A DNA stretch of 64,000 nucleotides from Protula sp. h YS-2021 (Eukaryota; Annelida; Polychaeta; Sabellida; Serpulidae). The first letter of the stretch is position 1; every line of letters starts with the position of its first letter. Of this stretch, positions 24,562 through 38,400 are shown piece after piece. Below the pieces are notes generated by a model that searched no databases, was not told the origin of the DNA, and saw only the letters and a list, made by a program, of their open reading frames with translations. The stretch covers positions 27,492,645-27,556,644 of the forward strand of contig OX457028.1 of the NCBI GenBank assembly GCA_949752745.1. The letters are read 5' to 3'. A program made the position numbers and the translations under genes.

Positions 24562-25345
24562 TTATTTGCGAGGTTTGCATTCCGACCTGTGCGTATGTTT
24601 ATTTAACTTGCGTTGATGTGCAGTTTGCATTTCGGAAAAATGTGCATGTTTTTTTTAACTTGCTGTTATGCTCTTTTTGCATTTCGTACCAGTGTGCATG
24701 TTTATTTAACTGATATGCGGTTCGCAAAGCGAACCAGTGCGCATGTTATTTAATATGCATTGCTGTGCATGTTTACTTAACTTGCGTTGATGCGCGACTC
24801 GCATTTCAGACCAGTGAGCTGTTTATTCAACTTACGTTGATAAGCCGTTCGCATTTCGGACCAGTGCGCACGTTTGTTTAGCTTGTGTTGATGCGCGTTT
24901 GACTTTTCGGACCAGTACGCATGTTTATTTAATTTGCATCAATGCGCGGTTCTTACTTTAGACCAGTGTGCATGTTTATTTAACTTGCGTCGATGCGCAG
25001 TTTGCATTTCGGACCAATGCCCATATATATTTAACTTCCGTTGATCAGCGGTTTTTTATTTTAGAGCAGTGCGCATGTTTATTTAACTTGCGTTGATGCG
25101 CGGTTCGCATTTCGGACTAGTGCGCAAGTTTATTTAACTTGCGCTGATAAGCGGTAAGCATTTCAAACCAGTGCGCATGTTTATTAAATATGCGTTGATG
25201 CGCGGTTATTATTTCGGACCACTGCATATGTTTATATAACTTGCGTCGATGCGCGATTTGATTTCGAACCAGTGCGCATGTTTACCAAACTTGCGTCGAT
25301 GCGCGGTCCGCATTTGAACCAATGCGCATGTTTATTCAACTTACA
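24562..25345. repeat. ~58 bp minisatellite (about 14 units)
   Basis: Tandem degenerate units containing GCGCATGTTTATTTAACTTG, GTTGATGCGCGGTT and CGCATTTCGGACCAGT. Individual units differ at many positions, so the array is old. No coding potential. Confidence 0.85.
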
Positions 25346-26570
25346 AGTTTTGGCGGAAGGCCCAAAAAAGAAAAATTTTAAGAGGGGCCTTACTGGAGAA
25401 GAATCGTACAAAATTGGAAAGGAATTCAATGAAAATTGTGGGAGAAGAAGCATTTTTCAAAATTAAACGCCAATAAATTAAAAAATGCCCCCTATTTCGC
25501 CAATTTTTGGCGGATCGCCAGAAAGAGTTAGATTTCAAGAGAGCACCATCTACAGAACATTCATGCGAAAATGTAATCAAATTGTTCGAGAAGCAATTTT
25601 GAAAATAAGCCACAAAAAATTTGATTAATGCCCCCTATTTGGCCAATTTCTGGCGAAACGCCAAAAAAAAAAAAAAAAGAAGTAAATTTTCAAGGGAAGA
25701 CTATATTGAGAACATGTGTAGAAAATTTGAAGAAAATCTGACCAAAGTTGTTCGCGAAGAAGCATTTGGAAAATTGGCAACAAAAACTTTTAAATGCCCC
25801 CCCCCCCCCCCCATTTAGCCAATGTTTGGCAGATCGCCAAAAAAAAAGTACTTTTTTACGAGAGGCCTACCTAGCGAACACTGTCCAAAATTGGAAAAGA
25901 ATCCGATCACAATTGTGGGAGGAGAAGCATTTTGAAAATATGACACCAAAAAAATTAAAAAATGCCCCTCATATGGCCATTTATGGCGGATCGCCAAAAT
26001 GAGTAATTTTTCAAAAGAGGACTACCTAGGAAATCGGCAACCATAACATTACAAATGCCTCCCATTTGGTCAATTTTTGGCGGATCGCCAAAATAGTAAT
26101 TTTTCAAAAGAGGACTACCACAGAAAATTGGCAACCATAAAATTACAAATACCTCCCATTTGGCCAATTTTTAGCGGATCGCCTAAAAACTTAAATTTTC
26201 AAGATAGACCTAGCGAGAGAACAATCGTACAAAATTGGAAAGGAATCCCATGAAAATTGTAGGAGGAGAAGCATTTTGAAAATTAGGCACCATAAAATTT
26301 AAAAAATGACCCCCATTTGGCCAATTTTTCGCGGATCGCCAAAAAAGTGAAGTTTCAAGGGTGGACTATGCTAAGAACATTCATACAAAAGTTGCAAGAA
26401 AATCTGATCAAAATTGTTCGAAAAGAAGCATTTTGAAAACTGGCAACAAAAAAATTTAAATGCCCCCCCCCCCCCCCCCCCCATTTAGCCAATTTTTTTG
26501 GCAGATCGCCAAAAAAAGTAATTTTTCAGGAGAGGCCTACCAAGAGGACAACTGTCCAAAATTGGAAAGC
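25345..26570. repeat. ~150 bp degenerate repeat array with a hairpin in each unit
   Basis: About eight to nine units, each with ATTTGGCCAATTTTTGGCGG then ATCGCCAAAA, and AAAATTGGAAAGGAATC and GAAGCATTTTGAAAA blocks. TTGGCG-GAT-CGCCAA forms a short stem in nearly every unit. Poly-C runs interrupt it near 25,797 and 26,463. ORFs here are by-products of the repetition. Confidence 0.8.
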
Positions 26571-27242
26571 TGATGTGCTAAAAACATAATGCCCTCCATG
26601 ACCATAGTCCGGTCTTGGGACGATAACCTGCTGTAAATTTAGAAACATTTCGTATATTTTGGGTGAATAACCATAAAGACATAACACCGAATTGATCCGA
26701 CCAAACCCTACGTAGAATAGCGTTTTGTCGGGCACATTCGAGACATTTTACTGATGAAAATGTATAAACTGAAAAGAAAGGCATCTGCCTCATCCAGTGT
26801 GATAATTGCTTTTTGTTGTTACTGCCCCCTCCCTCCCCACCTACAGAAAAATGCCTCAGTCTGAACCGACGAGAAATCTTCGCTAACCGAAAAAGAGTTT
26901 TTCTGTAACTGCGACTCCAAAAACTAATAAAATATAATGAATAATTTGCTCTTTGGTGCCAAAATGCTCACTATATGTCATAATACAAGGTAATCGGTGA
27001 CCTACTTAGAAAGTGAAAGCAAAGAATTCCAAATCTTCGAAACTAGAACGGCCAGTGCACACAAAACATGAGTACAGGTCGATATCACCACCTTTCAATC
27101 GACACCTACAGTGAAACCCCGCTATTAGAGACAAAAAGTGACTGAATAATTTTGTCCCTAATGGCGGGGTGTCCCTAATTTCGAGGTTCTGTTAATTTGA
27201 GTTCTGTCTGAATATTAAAGCTTTGATTATTTAAACTTTATC
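26571..27242. other. no gene; one dispersed repeat copy near 27,045-27,115
   Basis: Unassigned intergenic or intronic sequence. The only recognisable part is a copy of the GCCAGTGCACACAAAACATG repeat family, also seen at 31,670 and 34,246. Confidence 0.5.
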
Positions 27243-28490
27243 CAGGGTTCGTGCGGAATTTTCTTGAGCAAATTCCAGGAGATTTTAGACCGAATTTCCA
27301 GGAGTTTTGCAGGAGATTTCATAATTTTTACCAGATTTTTTAGTGAGAAAGAAACAAAACAAACGTTTTTTTTCTCATAGCCTCCCACACTCCCCTACAG
27401 CCATCCCTTCCACCCATTTTATTTAATCTTATCTGCGCGGTAGGAATGCCGTTGTTTACATCCAACAACTCAACATGAATGTCCATTTGCTTCGAGTTTG
27501 TAGAACTGTTCAGACTCTCGTCAAATAATTAAACATATTCGTTTGATTTGACTTCCTTCATTAAACAGATTCTCACATATAGGGCAATGACAAAGTTGGC
27601 AAGATAGCATGATTTTTATTTCCGCATGAAAACTGGTTAGCGACTGGGTGATCTTAAACATCATGTGAAACACATCTCCTACTTTCTCATTGGAATGGAA
27701 AGAGCTACGCTTGTCTATTGTTCGAAGTGTCCATAGAATTTCTGATCTAAGCACGTCTTCCTTCAGGGCCTAAGGGTCATTGAAGAGCTAGGTACAGGTT
27801 TAGGGGCCTCATTTGAAGATTTGTTTGCAGCAAATGACATCTTACTAGCAGAGGAAACTCTTAAGACTTGTTGATGCTTTTTCCCTTTCTGGCGACTTGT
27901 TAGAGTGGTTTCTCCCATATTTCCGATATCGAATGATTTCATACACAGTATACATCGATCTTTGTCTCTGTAAAATCTATATGGAGCCAACCACTCTTTG
28001 TAATTTTCCTTATGCAGCCAATCAGCCAGATCAACAAAACCACAAGAGATCTGAAATCTAGGGTCATACCATATTTTTTATGTAACAGAGACTTGAAGTA
28101 CTTGTTTAGGTGTCAAGTACTCAGTGTTCGAATAAGGAAATCCAATGCGCAAAATAAAGAAAATAACCATGTAACCCAGAGCGTTCAAGATAAAAATTCC
28201 GGACTTAAAATGCATCACGATCATAATGAACATGGCAATATTTATCACATGAAAGTGTCTACGATCTACCAGACTCTGATAAATAGACACAAATGGAAAA
28301 ATCATCATATTTTTATATAATTACATCAAAATCTGGATATGCATATGAATACATATACAAATTAATTATGATTTCGAGTTTCCAGGAGTTTTCCAGGAGT
28401 CTTGATAGACTTCCAGGAGTTTTCCAGGAGGTTTTGAGACCATTTCCAATTTCCAGGAGATTTCCAGGTTCTCCAGGAGCCGCATAGCGT
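27243..28490 (-). mobile_element. degraded hAT-like DNA transposon
   Basis: Begins CAGGGTTCGTGCGGAATTTT, a hAT-type end, followed by repeated TTCCAGGAG motifs. The right side (28,370-28,480) carries inverse-context TTCCAGGAG repeats but no clear CCCTG end, so the right terminus is eroded. A decayed hAT-like transposase N-terminus lies inside on the minus strand. Confidence 0.55.
27487..28026 (-). pseudogene. hAT-like transposase N-terminal fragment, frameshifted
   Basis: Minus strand. The first part contains KEWLAPYRFYRDK, then a zinc-finger-like CILCMKSFDIGNMGE and KKHQ (a BED/TTF-type pattern); it ends at a stop near 27,763. A shifted frame continues with LRSEILWTLRT and SFHSNEKVGDVF. A third frame ends with the KEV..NEY..LFDESLN block, which marks the start of the catalytic region in this hAT-like group. 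At least two frameshifts and one stop; the catalytic core beyond it is missing. The assignment is from remembered family pattern, not a search. Confidence 0.6.
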
Positions 28491-28599
28491 TGCTTTTGCG
28501 TATCGTGACAAAGGAGGGAAAATTGAACTGAGAGTACTGGGCTTTTGTTCGTTCTTTGATTCCTTCTTTTCTGGCCCGCCGCTGTCTTCGGCTTCTTTA

Positions 28600-29660
28600 T
28601 CCCCCTGAAACGAAGGGATATAGTTATGAGCTGGATCGTCTGTCCGTTTGTCCGTCCGTCTGTCTGTCCGCAAAAAGTACTAAGTTTTGTCCGGCCGACT
28701 TCTCATGGAAGGATATGTCATAGGGACCTGAAATCTTGCATGGTGAAAATATATATATATTTTAGGTGTGCAATGTGGACTTCAAAATGGGGACAAAAAT
28801 TGACGTCGCGGGAAATTGTCAAAGATTGTGAATTTTTCCTTGAACTTAGCCGTGATAGAATGTTTGTGTGGCTGTTACTATGTGGCATTTCCATTTCTGC
28901 GTTCGACGTTTGTTTCAGAAATACATGGGACTATTTTTTAACGTATGGTCTGCAGTTAATACCTATTTAAGCAATAATTCAAATGCGAAGGCGTTTCAGG
29001 AAACCTTGCACATTTTGCATGTGCCTTAAGGATTATTCAAAGTGTATTCATCTACACTTTGACTCTGTCGTTACACGTGTTTTAATAAATAGTTTTTGCA
29101 TGCGGAATGTGTATTCAAAACATATAAACTGAAGTTGTTATTTTGAAAATCTGCCAAAAAGTTCACGTGAGGAAAACTGTCAAAAATCGTTAATTTTTAC
29201 CTGTAACTTTTTCAAGCATTTTACTTTTACTGCTTCACGGGGGATCCTGCTTACTGAGGCTCTCGTTTTAAACTTATTTTGTCGGTATTGTGTATATAGT
29301 GTGGCTGAGCATTCAAAAAATGGTGTGTAAAATAACACAGGCAAAACGAAAATATAGGGTTTTTCACATAAAACACATACATATAAATTTGAACAATTTA
29401 AATACAAGAAATACTAATAAAAAAACCGAAAAAAACCGGTTTTTCAAAGTCAAACCGGTATACCGAACCGAAAAATTAAAAAACCGGTAAAGCCGTTGAA
29501 TCGGTAAAACCGGACAACCCTACAAGGAATGAACAGTTCTAGTTTGACGTCCATCCGACTTTTCGTTCTCGAGATACCTTGCACACAACATTTTTTGGTC
29601 ACAACAGACTGATACATAAGCGTACACGCGCGCAGAACGTACAAACACTAATATGTCTCC
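28600..29660. repeat. dispersed repeat with GTCCGTCTGTCTGTCCG start and GAGGAGACATAATAAA end
   Basis: Starts near GAAGGGATATAGTTATGAGC followed by a CCGTCCGTCTGTCTGTCCGC tract, and ends TCTCGAGATACCTTGCACAC ... CTTGGTCGAGGAGACATAAT. The same 3' end recurs at about 33,090-33,222, and the body relates to 32,440-33,225 and 34,960-35,800. No ORF supports a protein. Confidence 0.65.
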
Positions 29661-30751
29661 CCTTGGTCGAGGAGACATAATAAACGGCATCATTGCCAAA
29701 GGACGGTAGCACTACTATATATGGAAGAGCTTGGCAGTCCAATAACAATAGAACAATAGTTCAAGGTTCGATGAAGACGTAAACCGTCCACTCGTTTATA
29801 AAACATACCCATGATCATACTGATGCCAGTTTCAATTTTTATGCGAAAAAAGTAACGACAGGAGAACAACCATAGAAATATCCTTGCAGTCACACTAAGT
29901 CGGTTGGTTTAAAACTGTACATTTATTTTAAGTCAGACATATAATTTCGAGAATATTATGCCAAAAAATTAATAGCACTCGAAAAAATTTCATACACCAG
30001 TTTTGTAAACCTTGTTTACCAAGAAAAAAAAAATCCCACTTTTTAAGCGTTATTGAACCCGTGTTTGAAATTTATTACACAATTTACTTATTAAAAATGT
30101 TGTAAACTATTTAAGCCACGATGATTAAGAAAATACCAGTTACTATATTGAATCCCGCATTTTGCTCTTATTCGACCAACTGCGTGAAACACACATCAAT
30201 TTTCCGTGCAGTCAGCAATCTTCCTCACGGCTGCTTTTAGCACGATTCAAATTGCATTGAAGGTTAAATTACTTTCCTGACGTTTTAACGAAATACAATG
30301 TTCTGTTTCGGCGAGGAAAAAAAAATTAGTCTTGTTTCTCAGCAGGCCACTAAAAAACAAATCAAGAATTCTAGCCAATACCGGGTCATCAAAACTTTCA
30401 AAAATAGAAAAGCCCCGGCCGCGTCTACTTATTTTTGCGAGAATAAAAAAGGGACAAGTTCACCCGCCAAACGGGTCAGTTTTTTTTTTAAAATAAAGAT
30501 GAGAAACAAGACCATTTTTCATTCTGGCCTTATCAATATGTGTCCTTTACTAATAGGTTATCTAACAGATTTGTTTCATGTACTTCAATGTAATAAGGAA
30601 TAAAGTATCTTTGAGGAAAACAATTATAGCACTTTTCACACTTATTTTGAAACAGCATTTCGCAATGATGTATTCACGTAGAAATTTCTCTTCAGTTCAA
30701 ACAAAATACTGCATTTGATCAACATATGATGATCTGTGAATCCGCTCATTA
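29661..30751. other. no gene recognised
   Basis: AT-rich sequence between repeats and the UBE2D exon B 3' end. The plus-strand ORF at 30,298-30,603 has low-complexity Lys-rich composition and no family signature. The last part is probably the UBE2D B 3' UTR. Confidence 0.5.
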
Positions 30752-32439
<1,688 letters not shown>

Positions 32440-32440
<1 letters not shown>

Positions 32441-33225
32441 ACCAGTGCTACTCATACCGGGAAATAAGTACACCAAGTTGATCCGACTTTCTGCTATCGA
32501 GGTATTTTTCACCTAACTTTTTACCCTATGGCGCCATATGCCGTTTTCGTTCGTTCTACTAGCGGGCACAATTTGACAGAATCTTTCAGATATACCAAGC
32601 AAATATTCCCGTCAAGTTTCAACATTCTCCGATGGTCAAAAGATGAGAAAATATAAGATTTTAGCGTAATGACGCTATACACCTTTCTTAACTTCGCTAC
32701 ATCCGTCAAAACTTGAAAGAAACCTCCGAATGACCCAAGGAATACCCACACAAAATTCAAAGTCAATACGAATTTTCGTTTTCGAGATTTTTTGCACACA
32801 AGATCTTGTTCAGAATATATGTATATACATTTTATGTGATGTCACAAGCCGCACTCGTTCGTTCTGCTCGTGATAAAATTTGATAGAATCTTTCGGACCT
32901 ATCAAGCAACAATAGCAGCGAGTTTCAACTTTCCCCCCAGGAGCAGCGGCTCAGATATTTCGCATACCAGATTCTTTATGTTATGACATCATACGCCTTC
33001 CCTAATACCGTAACATATGTCAAAAGTTGAAAGAACCATCCGACCTTCCCAAGAATTAAACAGACCAAGCTTGAAGTCTATCCGACTTTTCGTTCTCGAG
33101 ATATCTTGCACACAACATCTTGTTCACAACAGACTGACACAGACTCTCAAACGCACACACATACACTTACACAGGACGTTGAAACACTACAAGACCCTCC
33201 TTGGTCGGGGAGACATAATAAATAT
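32440..33225. repeat. interspersed repeat, ~300 bp unit in about 2.5 copies
   Basis: Units share ATCCGACTTT, ATGGCGCC, CGTTCGTTCTACT, GACAGAATCTTTC, CAAGTTTCAAC and CTTTCTTAA-TCGCTACATCCGTCAAAA blocks. They end with ATATCTTGCACACAACATCT and CTTGGTCGGGGAGACATAAT. The family recurs at 34,960-35,800. Confidence 0.75.
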
Positions 33226-33394
33226 GTAATGCTATATTTCGCCTTTGACAAAAAAAAAAAAACAAAACAAAAAAAACCGCCCTTGGAGCAACTCCACATT
33301 TTGATAACTACAGAGAATCTCCCTCTCCATTTTCGCTCTGAGAAAATTCCCCCTAGCTATTTACGAAATGGATGTAGGAGTGGTAACTGAGGAG

Positions 33395-33962
33395 TGGGTT
33401 TAACAAGTGCTTTAGTGTTCGGTGAGGAGTTCAGAAAACAGAACTGTGCTTTGGGTGATTACCTGAGGGATAGGTCACAAAACAGCTCTGTGCTTTGAGT
33501 GATTACCTTGGGGGATAGGTCACAAAACAGCACTGTGTTTTGGGGAATTACCTTGGGGATAGGTCACAAAACAGCAATGTGCTTTGAGTGATTACCTTGG
33601 GGATAGGTCACAAAACAGCACTGTGCTTTGGGTGATTACCTTGGGGATAGGTCACAAAACAGCACTGTGCTTTGGGTGATTACCTTGGGGATAGGTCACA
33701 AAACAGCACTGTGCTTTGGGTGATTACCTGGGGGATAGTTCACAAAACAGCACGGTGCTTTGAGTGATTAACTGGGGGATAGGTCACAAAACAGCACTGT
33801 GCTTTGGGTGATTACCTTGGGGATAGGTCACAAAACAGCACTGTGCTTTGAGTGATTACCTGGGGGATAGGTCACAAAACAGCACTGTGGTTTGAGATAT
33901 TACCAGAGGGATCGGTCACAAAACAGCACTGTGCTTTGAGTGATTACTTGGGGGATAAATAA
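33395..33962. repeat. 44 bp minisatellite (about 12 units)
   Basis: Highly regular tandem units of GGGGATAGGTCACAAAACAG then CACTGTGCTTTGGGTGATTA. Units differ at only a few positions, so the array is young or homogenised. Spacing is constant and there are no unique spacers. Confidence 0.95.
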
Positions 33963-34239
33963 TGGGCAGAGTTGGTTGATTAACAAAACTTAGAAGCATT
34001 TGGAATACATTTAAAACATATCCCCTTAAGTACTCAAGTGGGTGACAAGTTGAGTAACAGGAGCACTTAACTGCATTCTCCTAACAGATTGTATGTACAT
34101 ACGCAGAGTATGACAAAAATCTGTTCTTTTTATGTGTGTTTTTTTTTATTAATTTACTTTCCGGAGGGGGGGGGGGGGGGCAAAAATGAGGGGCGGATGT
34201 GGGGTTCTCCAGGGCGTTTCTGCCCACCCAAAAACACAA

Positions 34240-34400
34240 TCAAACTGGAATGGCCAGTACACACAAAAGACAAAAGTGAAGGCGTATATCACACACTTTC
34301 AATCGACGCCTATCAATTGTTTTTGTTTTGTTTTTGTAAACAAAAACAATGTCCCCCCGATTAAACCCGCAATTCAACACCAGTAACCATTTTCCATTTT
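34240..34400. repeat. dispersed repeat family copy
   Basis: Contains GGCCAGTACACACAAAAGAC, CAATCGACGCCTATC and GTTTTTGTAAACAAAAAC. Related to 27,045, 31,670 and the inverted copies in the fucosidase introns. Confidence 0.7.
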
Positions 34401-34959
34401 TCTTCCCCCCCCCCCCCCGAGAGCCCTTACACAAAGTCTTTTTTTAACAAGTATGTACTATTTTCAGAATAATAACACCTTTTACCTTACATAAATGTAT
34501 CCCATGTGCCCCATGGTCGGGTTGTGTATCACCTTTTTCCAATTTTTTGACATGGTGGAGAGGGTACGTAACTTGGCTTGTGGGTATTTCAATCCTCTTT
34601 TCATACAAGTTTAGGCTTAGGTGTTTTATTTGGGTTTAGAAGGTGGTCACTAAAGAGGTTTTACTGTACGTCTTTTTCTCCGGTTCCAGATGGTGGTAGC
34701 TAAAGCAGGTTTTACTGTACATCCGGTTTTGAAGTTGGTCGTTACAGGCAGGTTTTACCTTGCATCTTGTTATTCGAAACTGGAAGCTGGTCACTACAAA
34801 CAGGTTTTACTTTATGTCCTCTAATCCGGATCTTGAAAATGGCAGTTACAAATAGGTTCACCGAAATAGGTTTTTTGTTTGCTAACTTTAACCACCTCCA
34901 TCCCCCTCACCTTCTCAGCTATCTAATTTAAGTACGACTTTAAAGGCAACCCTACCCAA
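34401..34959. repeat. degenerate ~65-70 bp repeat, no gene
   Basis: Between 34,620 and 34,860 a block with GGTGGTCACTA-A-GAGGTTTTACTGTACGTC recurs about four times with heavy divergence. No coding sequence is seen. Confidence 0.5.
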
Positions 34960-35800
34960 AGTCGATCCGTTTATCGAGCTATTTTTACCCAATGGCGCCC
35001 CATACCGTTTTCCTTCGTTCTACCTCGGGCGTATTTGACAGAATCTTTATAAACCTAAGAAGCATCATTCCCACCAAGTTTCAAATTTCTCCGATATTCA
35101 GCGGCTGAGAAATGTACACATATAAGAGTTTTACGTAATGACGTCATACGTCTTTCTTAATGTCGCTACATCCGTCAAAATTGAAAGACCCGTTCGATTG
35201 ATCCAAGGAACACCCATATAAAATTTGAAATAGATGCGACTTTCCGTTATCGAGAAATTTTGCACACAAGATCTCGTCCAAATTATATGTATATTTACGT
35301 GATGACGTCATACGCCGCACTCGTTCGTTTTGCTCGTGAAAAAATTTGACAGAATATCACGGACTTACAAGCAAGAACCTAACCAAGTTTGAACTTTCTC
35401 CGATGTTCAGTGGCTGAGAAACCTTATGTGCAAACTTTTAACAAAATGATGTCTTAGGTCTTTCTTGATTTCGCTACATCCGTCAAAAGTTGAAAAAAAA
35501 AACAGTCCGACTGACAAAAGGAATATACAGATAAAATTTGAAGTCGATACAACTTTCCCTAAACAAGATATTTTGCACACAAGATCTTATTTACAATACA
35601 TTTCACGTGATGACGTCATACACCGCACCCGTTCGTTTTACTCGCGACCAAATTTAATAGAATTTTTCGGACCTACCAAGCAACAATCACTGCAAGAAGT
35701 TAATGACTTCAAGCTCTACACGTGTGCATGTACTGTAAACGTGTATTTTGAGCCTAAGTTCGGGAGACCCTCATAGACGGACGGACGGACCTACGCGGAC
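34960..35800. repeat. interspersed repeat, ~300 bp unit in about three copies
   Basis: Same family as 32,440-33,225, with ATGACGTCATACG, CGCACTCGTTCGTTTTGCTC and TCCGATGTTCAGTGGCTGAG blocks repeated about every 300 bp. It ends near a GGACGGACGGAC tract. Confidence 0.75.
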
Positions 35801-36503
35801 TAAAGGAGAGGTACCCATAAGCTTTCAATCCATATAGGTTTCAGGTTGACTTAAGCAAAACCCTAGGACAAGTTCAGTCCACAAAACTTAAAAACTGCGC
35901 TGATAGCCGTTCTGCGCCTAAGTCCACGCATGTACGAAGTCACAGCGGAACCCAAAAATTTTTTCACCAAATTAGGCTTATTTTAGCATGGAAACACGTT
36001 TCTCGCCTTAAATGAAATTTTTGTCTTGGGTCACGCACGCACGCACGGACAAGTCAAAAACATAATGGCCCTTCCGACTATCGTCGGGCGGGCTACAAAA
36101 ACAAAATTGGAACATGGGCATCAGAGATGCAAAGCCCTCAGCCAGCCGGAACATTCGAAACAAGGAAAATGGTAGGTTTGAGGCCGGTCACAGGCTCATT
36201 TCAGTCCTTAACACCGAAGAGAAAAAAGAGTGGCATGAGAAAGTCCAAAAAGTCAAAGTTCACTTTCTTATGAAGGTCGTTATTTCACAGTTTAAGTCTT
36301 GTGTTTTTTTAACTTTTGGGGCCACTAGGACAAAGAAATAATAAAATTAGAAAACGCTAAAATTTGCACAAAACCATTTTTCACTGCAGGTTGTATATAG
36401 AGAACAAAGTAAACGTAACTGCAATTAAATACTTGTGGTAAATATGTATCTTTGAATGTTACTAAAAGGGTTAATGTCTTTTTTTAAATTTTCTATTTAT
36501 TCT
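35801..36503. other. no gene recognised
   Basis: Contains CACGCACGCACGGACAAGTC and AAACATAATGGCC, also present near 44,235-44,290 in similar order, so at least part is repeat. The ORF at 36,114-36,341 has no recognisable family. Confidence 0.45.
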
Positions 36504-36511
36504 CTTTGAAA

Positions 36512-37739
36512 CAGGGTTGGGTTTCTCCCAGGGAGAATGGTATTTCTCCCCTCCCCATGGGAGAAATAGGGGAAAAACCCGGGATTTAGGGTTTCTCCCG
36601 GGGAGAAATGTTTCTCCCGGGGATAAATGGGGGAGAATCAGGGGAAAAACGTCCGGGCATAAAAATTCTTTCAACGTTGATTTGCATTTTATTCCAAATT
36701 ATTTAATAAACTGTCGTGTCATCGACATTTGGCACATTTCTCTCACGTTTAGTGCATTTAGATAGGGATACTTTTGCAAGATGAGCTTTTTCCAACTGCT
36801 CGTTCCCGCAGTAAATGCATTAACATGATTTTTCATCCTTCACAGACAAACTGAAGTGCTCCCAAACTTTATCTTTAGGTCTTCCTCCTTTAAACATTTT
36901 GAGTTGATAATTTAAAGGCAGCACAAAGACAACAATCGTAATTTGTTTGTAATGATAATGCCGTAAATTTTTACAACCCTTCTGTAGTTGTTGAGGATTA
37001 CACACACCCTTAATCTCTACATTTCCTCAGATATAAGGATTAAGACGTTTTGTTAAGGCGTAGCTCGGAGAGTAACTGAAAGATAGAGCAGGTCAGTACT
37101 TTGACACAGGCTGACAGAGAACGGATTTTTTTCTTTGATCATGAGTAGAATAGCAAGGCATTTGCCTTGTAGTAAAAGAAAGAGAGTGAAAGCCTGAATA
37201 ACAAATGTCGACCATACATTTGTGTATTCTTGCGGACAGCTTCATGCAATGCATTGTGGGTAACTGAGGGCATAATTAGCCATATTTGGAGTTTATCGCA
37301 CTGTTTTATACCAATACAAATTCTTCGATATTCAAGTTAAGTAATAAAAGTTTTCTAAACGGTAAGAACTATTTAAAGAACTAACTTCCTGGCATGTAGA
37401 CAAGTAGGCCAAAATGTATTCAATCGGCCCAGAATAAAAAAAATACCCTGTTATATTTGGTATAAAACAGTGAGAAAATATGCGTTTTGCCCCGACGCAA
37501 GCACTGGTACTTTTTGATCACGTGATGAAAATGGTAGTTCTCATTGGTGGATATGAGGTTGTGACGTGCACTTGTCCACAAGAATTCTAACGTCTACGTT
37601 AAGCAAGACAAAACAAAAGGATAAAAAAGAGGGGAGAAACTACGGGAGAAACTGCGGGAGAAACGTATTTCTCTCCTGGGGTAAAAACCCGGTTTAAACC
37701 CAGGGTAAAAACCATAATGGGAGAAACCTGCCAACCCTG
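36512..37739. mobile_element. non-autonomous hAT element with perfect 8 bp TSD
   Basis: Ends are CAGGGTTGG (36,512-36,520) and CCAACCCTG (37,731-37,739), flanked on both sides by the 8 bp duplication CTTTGAAA (36,504-36,511 and 37,740-37,747). CAGGG-type ends with an 8 bp target duplication are the hAT hallmark. Subterminal TTTCTCCC/GGGAGAAA motifs recur at both ends. No transposase is encoded, so movement would need one in trans. The identical TSD suggests a fairly recent insertion. Confidence 0.9.
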
Positions 37740-38400
37740 CTTTGAAAGCTATAAGTAGGGGTGCTACGGCTCGTACCGTAACTGAAAACCGACCGCGGTT
37801 CTTCGGTTCGGTTAAAAAAACGAAAGAGAAAAACCGCGGTTTTTTATTTTTGGCAGTTTAATCTTTTCACTGATAGTAGAAGCTATAAAATAAAGTTCCG
37901 CTTCGCGCTTTTTAAAGAAAAATATTTAAATTTTTAGAACTTATCACTCAACATTTTAATGTGAACTGTTCGTTCTGCGACATTAACGTTATGTTTCCGT
38001 ATGATTCAAGATGTAAAGCTTCTTATAATATGTGAGCGTTTTGTTTATGGCGTTATAGTTAAGAAACTCTGTAAATGTTCTTAAGTTAGAAGAAAACTGA
38101 ATGAATGCTATGTGATATACTGAAACTTAAGTTGGGAGAAAACTGTAATGATTGTTACAGGCAATACATTAAACGGGTGTCAGACAACTCACCCAAAAAC
38201 CAACTCACCCAATTTTGGACAACTCACCCAAAAAGCTTGGACAACTCACCCAAAAACTTTGGACAACTCACCCAATTTTTTTAACTATTTTGATATTTAT
38301 GTTACTGACTTGGAAAATGTTACATACAGTCCTCTTGCATAGATAAACTTTAGACGTTGCTAAAAGAAGGGTTGGGGGAGGGTGGAGGTATATTCCCAAT

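Noticed and set aside
30298..30603. 101 aa plus-strand ORF
   Set aside because: Lys-rich, AT-driven composition, antisense to the likely UBE2D 3' UTR; no family signature.
33395..33962. Regular repeats that might look like a CRISPR array
   Set aside because: Units are directly adjacent with no unique spacers, and the genome is eukaryotic.
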